NCBI GenBank assembly: GCA_001599715.1
Contig: BCHU01000008.1
Span: 124,001-188,000, forward strand
Direction: 5' to 3'
From: Phaeotremella fagi
Taxonomy: Eukaryota > Basidiomycota > Tremellomycetes > Tremellales > Phaeotremellaceae
Length of the DNA: 64,000 bases
Positions within the stretch are counted from its first letter, which is position 1, and every line of letters begins with the position of its first letter. Below the pieces are notes generated by a model. That model saw nothing but the letters and a program-made list of their open reading frames with translations. It was not told the origin of the DNA and did not search any database. The translations under genes were made by a program, and so were the position numbers. Shown here in pieces: positions 42,456 to 57,656 of the stretch.

Positions 42456-44555
42456 ATGTCAGAAATCAAAGATACCACCAATCACATTGAGGGATCCGAA
42501 GAAAACGTCGGAAATGGACATACGATTATTGATCGTATCAAACAGGCTCATGCTGATCTCTATGCTGAGGCGCTAGAGAAATATGGTCGAGATGGTGCGA
42601 TCCCACCTGAGGCTGAGAAGAAATTGAAAAGGTGGGTCCTGTCCTTTGGAAGGGTTTTCGTATATGAAAATTGTTGATGTAATACTTTATGATAGAAAAC
42701 TCGATGCTAGGATTTTACCTTTATTGGGAATCTGTTATTTCTTTTACGTGAGCATACATCCAATCAAATCTCGAAAAGTGGAGCACTGCTAACCCTGTGG
42801 CGAACAGTATGTTGACAAGGTACGATCTCGTTCTCATCAATAAAACATAATTAATCAAAACCCATTCAGACAACCCTGTCCTACGCCGCGATCTTCGGTA
42901 TAAAAACCGACCTCAATCTCCAAGGTCAAGAATATTCCTGGTTATCCTCGATCTTCTATTTCGGTTGGTTAGCATGGGCGATCCCCTCCAATCTAATCAT
43001 GCAACGTTCACCTCCTGCTTACTATCTCGCCGGTAACATCTTCATGTGGGGTATACTACTCATGTGCGAAGCTGCTGCTAATAATTTTGGATCTTTGGCT
43101 GCGTTGAGAGTTTTGAGTGGGGCTTTTGAAGCTATTGCCGATCCTGCGTGAGTGCGGTTCTGGTTTTTGTTTTGGATGCAAGTTATTGACGTTCCTTTAG
43201 ATTCATGTTAATCACCTCCATGTTTTACACTAGAGCTGAACAACCAAGTCGTATTTCATGTTGGTACGCTTTCAATGGTATTGGGGTCGCCGGAGGGGGT
43301 CTTATAGGCTATGGAATAGGGAATATAAAAGGAGCAATCGCGTCCTGGAGATACGAGTAAGTTGTCAGCTCAATATCAAAACGTATACTTTAAGGCTAAT
43401 GACAAAAGGTTCTTGATCGTAGGAGCGTTTTGTGCGGCTTGGGGTATAATCCTTCTCCTCTTCCTACCAAATTCACCAGCCACTATCAAAGGTTTCACTC
43501 ACGACGAGAAACTCATGATTATCGCTCGTATGAGAAAGAATCAAACTGGTGTCGAGAACAGGGTCATCAAATGGGATCAAGTTATTGAGACTTTTACCGA
43601 TTATAAGACTGTATGTTGGGTTATGTCTTTTGGACATCTGACTGATTGTCGTTTAGTACATGTTCTTGTTCCTTGGTTTTATCGCTAACATCCCAAACGG
43701 TGGTATCTCCAATGTAAGTTATATGTCTTAATCGACTGATCAATTAAACTAATCTACAACAGTTCTCCACTCTCGTCATTCAAGGATTAGGATTCAACAC
43801 CCTCAACACAGCCCTCCTCGGTATCCCCCAAGGTGCCCTGGTAGTAATCTGGATCTCCTCAGGTGCATTAATCAACGAAAGATTACCCAAAAACTCAAGA
43901 ACTTGGGTCTGCGCTTTGTTCATGCTTCCAACCATAGCCGGAGCCCTTGGATTCCTCTTGGCCCCCGTTAACGCCTATGTGGGAAGATTAATTTGTTTGT
44001 AAGTAAATGCCATCATTAATTCGAAAATCGTTTACTGAGATTGGATTATTACTGTAGCTACTTGACTGGATCTTATCAAGCTTCTTTCGTCATTTCTCTT
44101 TCTTTGATCACTTCAAACACCGGTGGTCAAACTAAGAAAATGTTGGTTTCAGGTATAATCTGGTTCGGTGCTTGTATAGGTAACATTGCCGTAAGTCCAA
44201 TTCACACACTCTCTTTTCCGAAAAAAAGAAAATAACTAAACTTCATTATCCAACAGGGACCATTCTTCTATAAAACTGAACAAGCACCAACCTATCCATT
44301 AGGTATAGGTTCGTTACTAGTTTGTAATTGTTTGGAATTCCTTTTATTCTTCGCATTCCGTTTCGCGTTTATCTACGAGAACCAAAAGAAAGCTAGAGCT
44401 ATCGAACGTGGGGAGGTTGTTATTGAGGAAGATAATTTGACGGCGTTTAGTGATATGACTGATAAACAGAATCCAAAGTGAGTTTCAATGACTTCAGAAT
44501 TATGGTTGGTTGAACATTTATTGATTGACTGCTTAGCTTCCAATATGTCTACTAA
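42456..44555 (+). CDS. MFS anion:cation symporter, allantoate/nicotinate permease type (Dal5-like)
   Basis: A twelve-helix major facilitator, plasma-membrane uptake of an organic anion with protons. After a polar cytoplasmic start, KLDARILPLLGICYFFYYVD is the family's TM1 entry (K-x-D-x-R-x-L-P), followed by KTTLSYAAIFGIKTDL. Other marks are FYFGWLAWAIPSNLIMQR, RVLSGAFEAIADPAFMLITS, FYTRAEQPSRISCWYAFNG, LLLFLPNSPATIKGF, HDEKLMIIARMRKNQTGVEN, FSTLVIQGLGFNT, NTGGQTKKMLVSGIIWFGAC and ANIAGPFFYKTEQAPTYPLG-type helix 10-11. The C-terminus DKQNPNFQYVY ends after the last intron at 44555 and matches the 'NPxFRY' end usual for this group. About nine short introns. The substrate (allantoate, nicotinate, pantothenate or similar) cannot be told. 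Confidence 0.9.
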
Positions 44556-44831
44556 TTGGTGGGGGTCTGTTATAACTGGATGGAGAGTGTTGTTATGGGA
44601 GGTGTATTCTTTCTTGATCTTGCTTCTGCTATTGAATTTCAGTCTTTTGGTAGATGTTGAGATGTGATCCATGCCACAATTAAATTGCCACTTAGCAGTT
44701 CTCGTATGACGCAGGCTAATCTGAGCACTCGTACAGCCTCAATCAATCAGAGTGATAACATTTAACATCTAACATCTATCATCATCTATAAGATACATCG
44801 TCTGGTATAGACACTGACACCGATAGCAATC
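44556..44831. other. Intergenic, WASP promoter
   Basis: The 276 bases between the transporter stop and the WASP start include the repeat-like ATCTAACATCTATCATCATC near 44770. No gene is seen. Confidence 0.45.
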
Positions 44832-46542
44832 ATGCCATCAACATCAATCCTAACCACCGATGATAAATCCAAAATAAAAAAATCAATCCCAACTTCCAAC
44901 TCAACGAACAAGATAATAACAGCAACCGTCTGTCGTGTCTATCTCTCAAAAGCCAATTCGAGATCATGGTCCTATTCAGGTGTTGAAGGTGCTTTGGTGT
45001 TTTGCGTAGATAAATCGAAAGGTGGTTTATGGTTTCGTGTCGTTGATATCACTGTGAGTTTATGCTTTTTTCGTTGGTTGAATGATTAGACTGATGAGGT
45101 TTGTTTTAGGGGAACCGAGGGGTCATTTGGGAACATGAGTTACCTAACGAATTGAATTATAATCAGGACAAAACTTTCTTTCATAGTTGGTCAGGAGATG
45201 TAAGTTGTTATCACTGTCACTTTGGATCATATTAACCTTAATTCTGTAGGATGGGAATATAGCTTTCGTATTCGCTTCTGAATCAGAAGCCAATGATTTT
45301 TATAAGAAAGTCAGTAACAGGTCGAAATATGCCAGTAAGTACTCAATTCTTTCACCCTTAGTGAAATAGTGCAAAACTAACAACTCATCTTAGCCAAAGT
45401 GAAAGAGGACAAAAAAGAGAAAGCGTCACCAGCTAAAAAGAAGAAAGGTGGTAAAATCGACAAAGCATCCATCTCTGGACCAGTAAGTCAATTCTTCTCT
45501 CACACTTACGTCTAACGTCATTCCTAACCTTTCCCTCAGTCAGCAGGATCGTTCCAACATGTCGCTCATATGGGTTACGATTCCGAGAAAGGATTCTCTT
45601 CAACAGGTGTGGATCCAAGTTGGCAAATTCTGTTGGATCAATTAGGGATGAGAGGAATTACGCCTAAGCAGATAGCTAAGAATGAACAGTTTATCAAAGA
45701 TTACGTTCAGCAACAGGGTGGGATCGAGAGGGTGAGTAGAAAAATCTTGCACTATTCCAAACATATCGATTTTTCTATTGACAACCCTCTAGGCAACAGC
45801 ACCAAAGAAACCACCACCACCACCTGCACCAACTAGTCGAAGAAAAGCCGCGCCCCCACCACCAGCGTCACGTTCGAATCGAGCCTCGATCTCTGCACCA
45901 TCAACAGCACCCCCGCCCCCGCCACCACCAGCAAGGAATTCCATCGCAGTTCCAGCTCCAAATTCCGTTCCTCCACCTCCACCACCACCTCCGATCAGAG
46001 GAAACATCCCGGCTCCACCACCTCGACCCAATTCTTCTATCCCACCACCACCACCCCCGCCACCAGGTAATCGAGGTGGTCCACCACCCCCTCCGCCACC
46101 ACCAACCATGCCCAATAGGAGTGGTAACGGTGCACCTCCACCTCCCCCTCCTCCGCCAGGTCGAAGCGGCGGCGGCGCACCTCCTCCACCACCACCACCC
46201 CCTCCAGGTGGTGCAGCACTACCGAGACCAGATGGAAATCGTTCGAATTTACTGGCTTCAATCCAAGGTGCTGGATTGCATCAACTCAAAAAAGTCGATA
46301 CTTCCGAAATGAGAGTTTCGCCGTTGGCAGGTGGTGCTGCTGGTGTAGCTGTAGGTGCTGGTGTAGCAGCGACGACAGCAGTTGCAGCTGAAGAACGTGA
46401 GTGGTTTTAGATGTATCTTGATATAGTACTGATGTAACGTTTAGCTGCAGATTTGGCATCCTCTTTGGCGGCTGCTTTGGCGAAACGAAAAGATAACTTG
46501 GGTGATAGTGATGAAGAGGAGAGTGATGGTGAATGGGATTAG
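44832..46542 (+). CDS. LAS17: Wiskott-Aldrich syndrome protein homologue (WASP/Las17)
   Basis: Activates the Arp2/3 complex to nucleate branched actin at endocytic sites. Domains in order: a WH1/EVH1 domain (TATVCRVYLSKANSRSWSYS, GALVFCVDKSKGGLWFRVVD, WEHELPNELNYNQDKTFFHS and AFVFASESEANDFYKKV). Next a Lys-rich linker. Then a CRIB motif ISGPSAGSFQHVAHMGYDSE, with SWQILLDQLGMRGITPKQI after it. A long proline-rich region (45.80-46.21 kb) with many runs of six to nine Pro is for SH3 and profilin binding. WH2 is RSNLLASIQGAGLHQLKKVD, and a central/acidic end is LASSLAAALAKRKDNLGDSD then a terminal DGEWD. Having a CRIB motif makes it more like metazoan WASP than S. cerevisiae Las17, and suggests Cdc42 or Rac control. 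About 450 residues. Confidence 0.95.
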
Positions 46543-47020
46543 TAGGGGGAAATCTTTAGATTGCGGTATCTGATTGTTCTTTATTTTTGGTTGTATGTAA
46601 ATTACATAACTTGGTAATGCAGAATTTGGTCGTACCAAAACAAAATCAAAGAAGTAAGTAACGATGAATCCATAAATACATCTCTATATCTCAAAAAAAG
46701 ATCCATCTTCATCCAACGTACCTGACTATAATCAATAAAAAACTGAATAAAACGTATCGATAAAATTCAATAAAAACATATGAAAACTAAGAAACTGACC
46801 AAAAAGACAAAAAGGAAAATGAAGAGAATACGGGCGGGGTATATATTGTACGATGTTGAAAAATGAATTAATGAAGAAAAATTCTAGATATGTGTGATAT
46901 TAAAAGATGAAAGAAAAAAAATTAAATGAAAATTGGTTTGGATTCGTAGAATAACACCAAAAACGGCAGCTACGAGAAAAACTATAACGACTCTTTATCC
47001 AAAAAAAGATTTCAACTCCT
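46543..47020. terminator. Shared 3' region of convergent WASP and SRPK genes
   Basis: 478 AT-rich bases with several AATAAA-like motifs (46733-46775: AATAAAAAAC, AATAAAACG, AATAAAAAC). No coding region; frames here are short and unsupported. Confidence 0.5.
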
Positions 47021-49530
<2,510 letters not shown>

Positions 49531-50972
49531 CTTGGAATTGGAATAAGAATGAGATTATGAAAGATTCGACTAGATGGATGATCGTGTGAGGTCGGGTAGG
49601 TGTTGACCAGTATTGGATTTGTTGAGTGAAATTGGATGTTTGATTATGGGTTGGATTACGAGAATGAAATTGATTCCAATGTGGATGGATGTAACTATTG
49701 TTTATTCCAATGGAGTTGAGGTTAGGTAACTGTGTGTCAATGACCTAAGGTAGAAAGGTAAGACGAATTGTCTGTGCAGGGTGATCGTGATTGTTATCAG
49801 CGGCAAGTCAAGGTTAAGCGACGGGTGGTGTGTGGTGTGTGGTGGGTGATAAGTGGGTTGGGAGTAGAGTTGAGTTGAGTTGATTGATACCAATGTAGAT
49901 GGATGGATAGGAGTAGGTAGCGGTAGATGGTGATAGACTAGAGTAGATGATAGATGATACGGTGTAAAGATCTTTCCTATTCACGATCTATTCCTAGCGC
50001 TAATTTGTTTACAACTAAGGTTACTGTGTACCGTGTACTGTGTCCGTGTCCTTGTCCTCCTCTATCCCTCTGAACGCACGGTCCTTGTTTTGATGGTGTT
50101 ATGTGGGTGACTGATGTAGATCCTAAAGTAAACTGTTTCACCTTGTCGTGTTGGATTAATTTAATTAGGTAAAACAGATCCGAGAGGTAGTATAGGTAGA
50201 TAGATAGATGTTATTCTCAATGCTATAAGCAATGATATATATCTATTGGTGTAGATGTGTAGATGTATAGATGATCAAGTGCTTGAAGTAGGTGAAGTAA
50301 TAGAATCGTGGGATAAAGTGAAACAATTATAATCCAATTGAATGCAATCAAATCAAATCCAAATGATAAGCTTTGGTTCGGATGTGAATCGAAAGTTGAG
50401 GTGAGGGTGGTTATGAACGGATAGATGGAGTAGATAGATGATAGTGATATTATTGATAGTGATAGTGATAGCGAGGATGTTCAAGGTGGATACCTAAATC
50501 TAGTTGTGGTAGAGTACCCTAGCTGCTACTAGGAACTGCTACTCTATCTTAACAAGAACAAGAATACTTAACACACTCGACTTAAATATCTTTAAACCCA
50601 CCACTAGACCACTCTCCTTCCCTTCTTTCCTACACCACCACCCCTACCACCCTACCACCCTCCCTACCACTCACGGCATTATCATCATATCACCTATCCA
50701 GTTTTACTCAATTCTAATTGGTCAATCTCATTTCTTCCCTTTCTCTTACCCTTTCCTTTGGACCCTTAATTAACCTCCACTTTTTTATCTACTGATATGA
50801 TACAGCAGCAGACGAGTTAGTGGCACTTGGTGTCTACAACCACTTCGACGTTAGGACGTGAATGGCACCTTTGTCAATTCAAAGAAAGGAGTTGATCCAG
50901 GACATTTAGGCAGACTACTCGTATTTTCAATTATGGATTGTGTAAACTATTTTCTACAAACATAAGTACAAG
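49531..50972. other. Intergenic, 1.44 kb, SRPK promoter and downstream gene promoter
   Basis: A long regulatory-type spacer between divergent genes. It has TGTGTGGTGTGTGGTGGGTG near 49830, many GATAGAT/TAGATGATA units (49900-49970, 50200-50280, 50420-50470) and a CCACCA/CCTACC pyrimidine-rich block near 50630-50670. No coding frame is supported. Confidence 0.5.
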
Positions 50973-53900
50973 ATGAGTGAGATATCTGAGAAACCAATCC
51001 AACGAAGATCCCGCCTATCAAGAAGAAAATTAATCTTCCAATGGATATTCACAATTCTAATCATCATACCCCTCTCACTCCTAATAACCCTAATAATGGC
51101 TCTCCCATGGTCCCTAGAATTCCTACGATTCACCAGACCAAAACTACCCGCCAAAAAATACAACAAAGCCAAAAAACTAATCAACAAGAAAGAAATCAAA
51201 AAATGTACCAACGAATTACACCCCCATTCAAAATTTCGTGGTTACAATTCGAAATTCGATCATCCGGTTGGTGATTTCTTTCAACGTTGGGGGAAGACTA
51301 GAGAATCTAAAAACGTTTGGTTAAGGGCTTGGAGTTGTTTTGAATTTTCTTGGCAGATTGAGAAAATGTTAAGGAAGCAGGGTTTACAGATTTTAAGTGT
51401 TGTGGCGGCGGGTGTTATTGCTGGATGTCAGGTTGAGATGGTTTGGTTTGATTTGGCTTCGAGTAGTGTATGTTTTTTGGGTTTAGGTTTTTGCTGAACT
51501 TAATACTGACGGTATGCTGATGATTTCAGGTTTCACAATATGAGAACCTGCTTACTAGCAATAACGTCACTGCTGCTCATGAGCTCATAACTACCGCTTC
51601 TAACTGTACTTATATCGCTGGAACGGGAATTGCAAATTGGGGATACAATTTGGAGAATTTCTGTAAGTAGCATATTAATTCCATCAACGTCAAGTCACAT
51701 CGAATAACATTTATATCTCACAGTTTGGTACACGACTTATCACGTTCTCTTAAGTAAGTTCATTAGATTTCCAAGATAACACTTACCCGCGTAGTCCTGT
51801 TTTGTGTCATGATTTGTGTTGACGAATGTGCGAACGTTCGTTTTGGATTGTTCGCTCCACAATGGGGTAGAGATGGTATGGGGTATACGATAATGTTGTG
51901 AGTCGGTTCAACATCATGTGTTTGATTTACTGATTTCACCAGTCTGGCGTCGGCGACTTTAGCTACCTCGCCCAATTGGGGTTTTTTCAAAGTGTAGGTC
52001 GCACCCTGTAACTCAGAGAAACGGTCTAATCCAAATCTTCCGAAGTCTCATTACAGCGCGTTACGGTATACTACGTCTAATCTTCGCTTTAGGTTGTTAC
52101 AACGTCCTAAGAACCTGGTTCGGCAGATTAGGTATCCTCAAAACCGAAGAGATGAGAATAGAAAACTACAGAAACGGTCGTTACCCCCTCCGACCATGGT
52201 TACATGAAAACCATCCCTGGGGACTAAACGGTCCTGAAGTCGTTAGAGAGAATTTTCGATGTTGGACGATGAACCCTCAAGACCAACGACGAGGATTCAA
52301 AAAACCATTTTGGACAGAGAGATTACAAAGAAGGATAGGTGATCAATCTTGGCAATTGGAGAAACTTGAATTCGATCAATTCGATTTAGATAACTTGCGA
52401 CCTGATCAATTGGATGATTATCAGGAATTCTTTAGATTCAGAGAAGAAGGGATTAGGGAGTTGATTGGCCATGCAAAGAAAACTTGTAAGGGTCATGAAA
52501 ACGGTAGTAGTTTGAATTGGAGGAATTATTTTCATACGAGATCTCAGGAATGGTGGATTGAGAAATTCAAGGAAGATTATTCTAGACGGGAAGCTAGTAA
52601 ATTGAAGGAAACGGATCCGACTGAAGAATTTCGGAAAAAGGGTTTAACAAAGAGAGTGTAAGTGTTTGTGCGAAACAAGTCACATTTGCTTGAAAGGGTT
52701 ATTAACACATCAATAGGTTCTGGCATGGTGGTGCAACTAAACGTAAAACCCCTAAATTGACAGATAAAGACCGAGCCACAAGACCAGCTCAACTCGTAGA
52801 AGACTTCCCACCTGGGGAAATACCAAACGATTTCAAAGATTTCAGAGGTTTCCCCAATTGGAAACCAAAAAATCTGACTATACATCAAAGACGTGCGTTG
52901 TTCTGGTTCGATGTTCGTAGAATATTAGCTATGGTAGGGGCGTTCTTGATGATTGTTATTCATGTTACTATACTTTTCAAGTGGGTTCAACGCTGGTTAT
53001 TGGGGGGGAGCTGATGGATGATTGATTGCAGCGACGTACCCGCTGTCAACCTTTCTAGTCAGAAATCGGAATACACTGCGGCGTTGAATTCTTGGAAAAC
53101 TAATCGAGGACCTTCGAATAGTGAATGTCAATATTATTCTGGATCTAGCGTGGCGATATTGGTTCAATACAGTAAAGGAGCTACCAGTGGCGGTAAGTCA
53201 GTGCAGTGGTCAGCAAGACTTCAATAGTAATTGACTAATCATTGGATTTAAATCAGTAATATCAAAGTAAGTTCCCCCATAACCACCCAAAGAAATTGAA
53301 ACCCTGACCAAGAGTCGTGGTAAGTATGTTTTGGTATACCATCTGGCATTCTTGGTGTATAGGAATGTGCCTATCAATCTGGTTAGTGGCACACAGTAAT
53401 TGTCGGTACGTCCGAACCCAAAAAAAGTTCTCTCGCAAAAAGCTAATTGATCGAATAAGATATTGGGGAATGCATTTCGGTCTTCCGTTCATCACTTTGA
53501 TAGGACCTCGATTAAGTTCCAACTCTATCGGGATAACTCTTGGATTGTATGTGAATTCTTTACTTGTAGTTCATAACATGACTAATGGATTGACACGGCA
53601 GCGTCTCAATCGCCACTTTACAATTAGGTTTCTTTTATGGTAACCCGTAAGTCATTCCAATGTCTTACAGTACTGGTCATTAACGTACCAAAAAAGTACT
53701 ATGAACTGGATAACCAGATGTATATGTTATTACTGTCTAATAGTTTTCATCCTATTCATCTATCCTGTAGGTTTAGGTTTAGCTTCCCTTGGTATTAATC
53801 TAACGAGGGTAGAACGAACTGTTCCATACTATAATCGTTAGACAACCATTTCAATATGGTGGAGTTACTTTATCTAGAACAGCGATTCAATGGATGGACA

Positions 53901-53983
53901 GGAAGAAATATCATCGGGAAGCTGGGGATGATATGGAGGATGAATCTTGTGTCTTGGACGGGAGCAAAGTTTTTGGAACTTAG
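50973..53983 (+). CDS. Large multi-exon membrane protein, unknown family
   Basis: I do not recognise this family. The frame can be followed through at least twelve exons from MSEISEKPIQRRSRLSRRK to a stop after DGSKVFGT. An early hydrophobic segment (LIFQWIFTILIIIPLSLLIT) is followed by others: ILSVVAAGVIAGCQVEMVWF, FWYTTYHVLLILFCVMICVD, RYGILRLIFALGCYNVL, ILAMVGAFLMIVIHVTILF and GMCLSIWLVAHSNC, with PFITLIGPRLSSNSIGITLG later. The large middle part (51.9-52.9 kb) is hydrophilic, Trp/Arg/Asp-rich and cytosolic in type. A potential N-glycosylated loop (NNVTAAHELITTASNCTYIA) lies between the second and third segments. Two very short exons near 53.26 and 53.31 kb are required. About 720-750 residues. 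It may be a receptor, channel or transporter-like protein; nothing decides. Confidence 0.6.
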
Positions 53984-54270
53984 GCTTAGGTCTGTGATTT
54001 GTATTTACTGTAGATGTCAAAATTAGATCAATGAGAGCCGCAAGTTAAGATGGGAGCGCGTTCATTTTTCCTAACAGTAGATGGTATAGAGATATGAATG
54101 GAAGGGAACATTTTTAAATTTGATAGTTGACAAAGACAGAGATGTTCCTTTGATAAGACTGGAATCAATAGGAAGACTGAACAAGTGAAAAATGAGACCA
54201 ATATCAATAGCTCATTTACGTTGCCAGAACACATCTCGAATAAGAGAGAAAGTTGAGCAATACACTACAG

Positions 54271-55408
54271 ATGATATCCAAATTCTGCGCAATCTGCGCA
54301 TGTCCATGCTTAGAACCAAGAATCAAAATCCCCTACCCAAAACCCCAATACGGTCTTCAAAGCAGTGACACCACCACCCTTTCTCCAAAAAACCCAGACC
54401 AAGACCAAAACCCAATAAAATGGTTAAACCAATATCAAATAATAAAACGTAGTAAAGGTATCATACCGACCGAAATAATCGGTACCAACAGGATGATCCA
54501 TATCCATCAATATTGTTTGGAAGGGATCATGAATTTGAACAGGATCAGTGATTTCTCGTTGGGTTTTGCGTATCAGGAATTGATTTTTTTGGATTATTGT
54601 TTACCTAACACTTTGGGATTTGGACCTTGGTCCCAAGAATTAGGTGTTGGGTTAGGGGTTGAGGGGTATGATTCGTTCAAGAGGTTTGCGGGGAGGTATT
54701 GGATTGGTACTGAAGGGCAATGTAGACGATTTTTCGATGGTGGGAAACATTATTTGGATGTAGGTGTGTTGTATTCCTCGTTGCGTCTAGCTGATTTAAT
54801 TTGATTTGTGATCTTAGGTTGATTTGGTTTCACCATTGAGTTTAGGGGAGGTGATTAAACACGGATCTAAACCTTACGATACTGAAAAGGTTATCGAAAG
54901 GATCAAACAAACGAGTAAATTAGCGTTATTACCTGAAAACCTCAAGACTCAAATCGCACTTCAAATACTATATCCAGATGAAAACAATCCCAACAAAGAC
55001 CAAGACCAAATTCAAAACGCAACCATCGAGAACATCAATTCGTTCCTCTCCCTAACTCGAACCTGTAAATCATGGAACGAACCCAGAATCTTACTATCAA
55101 ACGAATGGCGAGATTTACTACTAAATCATCTGGAGATTTACAAGAAAGGTCTTGTTGGTCGGTACCAGCACGCATCTTCAAGTTCAAGTAAAATCCCAAA
55201 AAATCTGAACTCACTGCTCGAAGAGAATTTCGATTTACCTGTTCGAAATCGAATTTCATTCGTTGAATACGATTCCAAATCGGGTGTTTACACATATCGA
55301 GATTTGTTCTATTGGTGGTTATTCGATCTTGGTTGGAGATCTAGACGGAGAGTTTGGAATTGTATTATCGGGTCTCATGTTGTAGCTAGGGAATCTGGGT
55401 TTCGGTAA
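54271..55408 (+). CDS. F-box-like orphan with Cys-rich N-terminus
   Basis: Two exons: from ATG 54271 to about 54760, then from about 54819 to 55408. The intron begins GTAGGT and ends TGATCTTAG, and the frame continues as LDVDLVSPLSLGEVI. The start is MISKFCAICACPCLEP, four Cys in nine residues, which could bind a metal, and then a charged linker with IIGTNRMIHIHQYCLEGI adding His and Cys. The second exon has LPENLKTQIALQILYP and NINSFLSLTRTCKSWNEP, an F-box-like arrangement with a 20-residue polar insert, followed by EWRDLLLNHLEIY. C-terminal residues include RDLFYWWLFDLGWRSRRR. About 360 residues. No family recognised. It may be linked in kind with the F-box-like cluster at 36-41 kb, but no direct similarity is visible. 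Confidence 0.6.
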
Positions 55409-55636
55409 GGAAGCACTGTATGATTGTGTCGTTTTCGCTGATTTTTCGCCATAGTGACAGTGAAGATAGATTTGTTGATGTTCGTGTTTGAAGTCTTCCA
55501 GTGGGTTAATGTGGTATTGTATAACTCATTGCATCGTTCGTTAAATGTATAAAATCTCAGTTCTAGATAACCAGCTCTACCTCCCTCACGATCTAAATCA
55601 ACCTATCAGCTAAAAACCCCCAGCACAAGTCACAAC

Positions 55637-57462
55637 CTACAATCCCAAACCAGGAGCCCCCGGTAAATCCCTTAAAATCATAACCACCATCTCAGTCCTA
55701 ATCTCCGCCAAACTCAATTTCTTCAAACAATCCTCCAACTCCCCCAAATCCTCTTGATCCTTCTGTGACATCCTAGACCGATCGATACCCAACTCGTTAG
55801 CCCGTCTCAATCGTTCAGAAACGATCTTCTTCTTCTCCAACTCTTTAGCTTTTCTTTGTAGAATGTTGGCTAGGGTTTTGTAGACTCCGGAAAGTAGGAA
55901 ACCGTAGACTTTGGGTAGGTCTACTTGCCAGAGATGGTATTCTCCGACTGAGAATCCTGGTCGGGCTTTGGCGGCTGTTCTGGGGACTTCTTGCGTTTCG
56001 ACTAATGACATTTGTTGGAGGGATGATAGGATTTGACGAGCTTCTTTCAAGGGAATCATGGCGCAGTCTCGTACCTGTCGTGGATTAATTACGGTGCAGA
56101 CTTGTCAGAATCCAAACTTACCATAGTTTCACCTGCTTTACTAGCACCCGCGACAACAGCCAAGACTCTAGCCGCCTTATCACCTAATCTCTGTCTAACC
56201 AATTCACTCAACAGACTCGATCTCAATCCTTGACAAATAGCCTCGAGCTCAACTCGATACGCCGCATTAGTCGTTCCTTCCCTAGATAAGAATGTTTGAC
56301 TGTTCACCATGGTATCTTCACCTGCCAAGATCTGTAGATACAATCGAACGATTTCCGGAACACTTTTACTTGAACTTCCAGCCATCCCCGCACTGAGCGT
56401 TCGATAACTTTCTGAAGGTATATGTGACATTATCGTGTTCAACCCAACCGATTCGAATGTTCTAATATCTCTTGGTGAATTTTGGTCGTTAATGGATGAT
56501 TCCAAAACTGCTCTCATGATAGTTGCAGCACCGATATTCCATTTATCTTCCGCGGCCTTGATGATAAGTTGATTTCGAACCAACACGGAGAATTTATCGT
56601 AATTCACTCGAAGATAGATATCGGGTTTCAAAGAATATTCCAATTCCTCCTCATCTTTTTTAGATTTTTTGGAACCAACTTTTTTAGACGTGATGAGAAT
56701 TTTGTTGATGTTTCGTAATTCCTCTCTTTCACCCATGACTTCTTCTTTCGCTTTGGTTTCCATATCTGCGAGTTGTTGTACCGAGGGCATGGTGATGTTT
56801 TGATGTTTGGCTGCGTGTCTCCGTAGAGCCTAAGTAAGGTGAGTTAGATATGACTAATGCGACAAATGCCCAACTCACATAAAGTCTCCGCGAAACTTGA
56901 TCAGAGATCAAAATCTGTAATTCAGGATGGGTAGGGAACAAGAAACCACCTCTAACCAAAGCGATAACTCTAGTATGAATCTCTGAAGTTCCTTTCCCAT
57001 CCCCCGAAAATCCAAAACAATCCACCAAATCCCCAATCCGTAATTTCCCATAAATCATCAAATACCTAATAATCTCCATACTCTCCCTACCTAAGTTTTC
57101 AGTGGTCACAGCTAACATCCTACTCCATCTTAATCTGAGGAGACATTCTTCGATTGAGAATTCGTAGATTTCATCTTCGTCGGTTGCTTTGTAGGATGCA
57201 CCGTTGGTTAGGACCAGGTTGTGTTGGATGAGGAGGACTAGGGCTGAGAGGGCTTTAGGGATGGGGAGAGCCGATAGTCTGGCGGTTTCTCTTGCTGTTA
57301 GTCTACCTCTGTTTAGGAGTTGGGAGGCGACGGTCTGTGAGGGGTGTCAGTATTTATGCTTGGGACCGATTGCGAAGGAAACCTTACACAAACGACGGGA
57401 CCGAATGCTTGTTTAACGATTTGTTGACAGAGACGAACAGCTTCTTTACCGTGTCCGCTCAT
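55637..57462 (-). CDS. RPC82: RNA polymerase III subunit Rpc82 (C3)
   Basis: Rpc82 is part of the Rpc82-Rpc34-Rpc31 heterotrimer that lets RNA polymerase III engage TFIIIB and open promoters. The start MSGHGKEAVRLCQQIVKQAF then GPVV is the family's winged-helix 1. The second block is RLTARETARLSALPIPKALS and ALVLLIQHNLV. Next EFSIEECLLRLRWSRMLAV and IIRYLMIYGKLRIGDLVDCF. Then PDIYLRVNYDKFSVLVRNQL, IIKAAEDKWNIGAATIMRAV (the RPC82 core) and RTFESVGLNTIMSHIP. The last exon has FLLSGVYKTLANILQRKAKE then LEKKKI, a C-terminal coiled coil. There are three or more short introns. About 540 residues, somewhat shorter than the S. cerevisiae protein (654). Confidence 0.93.
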
Positions 57463-57656
57463 TTTGATCTAGGCTATATTGTTGTTGACTTTATGGACAT
57501 GGGTATAGGTATGAAAATAGAAGGGGATGCTTTAAATCTAACCAAAAAACATCAAATTTAACAACAACACTCGAGCAAGTTTTATTGCGGTAAATTTGCT
57601 TCCGTTCATACATTCCACGTGGTATTTTGCACCTATCGTCTTTAATCCTTAATATC

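Noticed and set aside
45789..46261. Minus-strand Gly-rich frames opposite the WASP gene
   Set aside because: CCA/CCT proline codons read as Gly-rich frames on the other strand; the plus-strand frame has a full WASP domain order.
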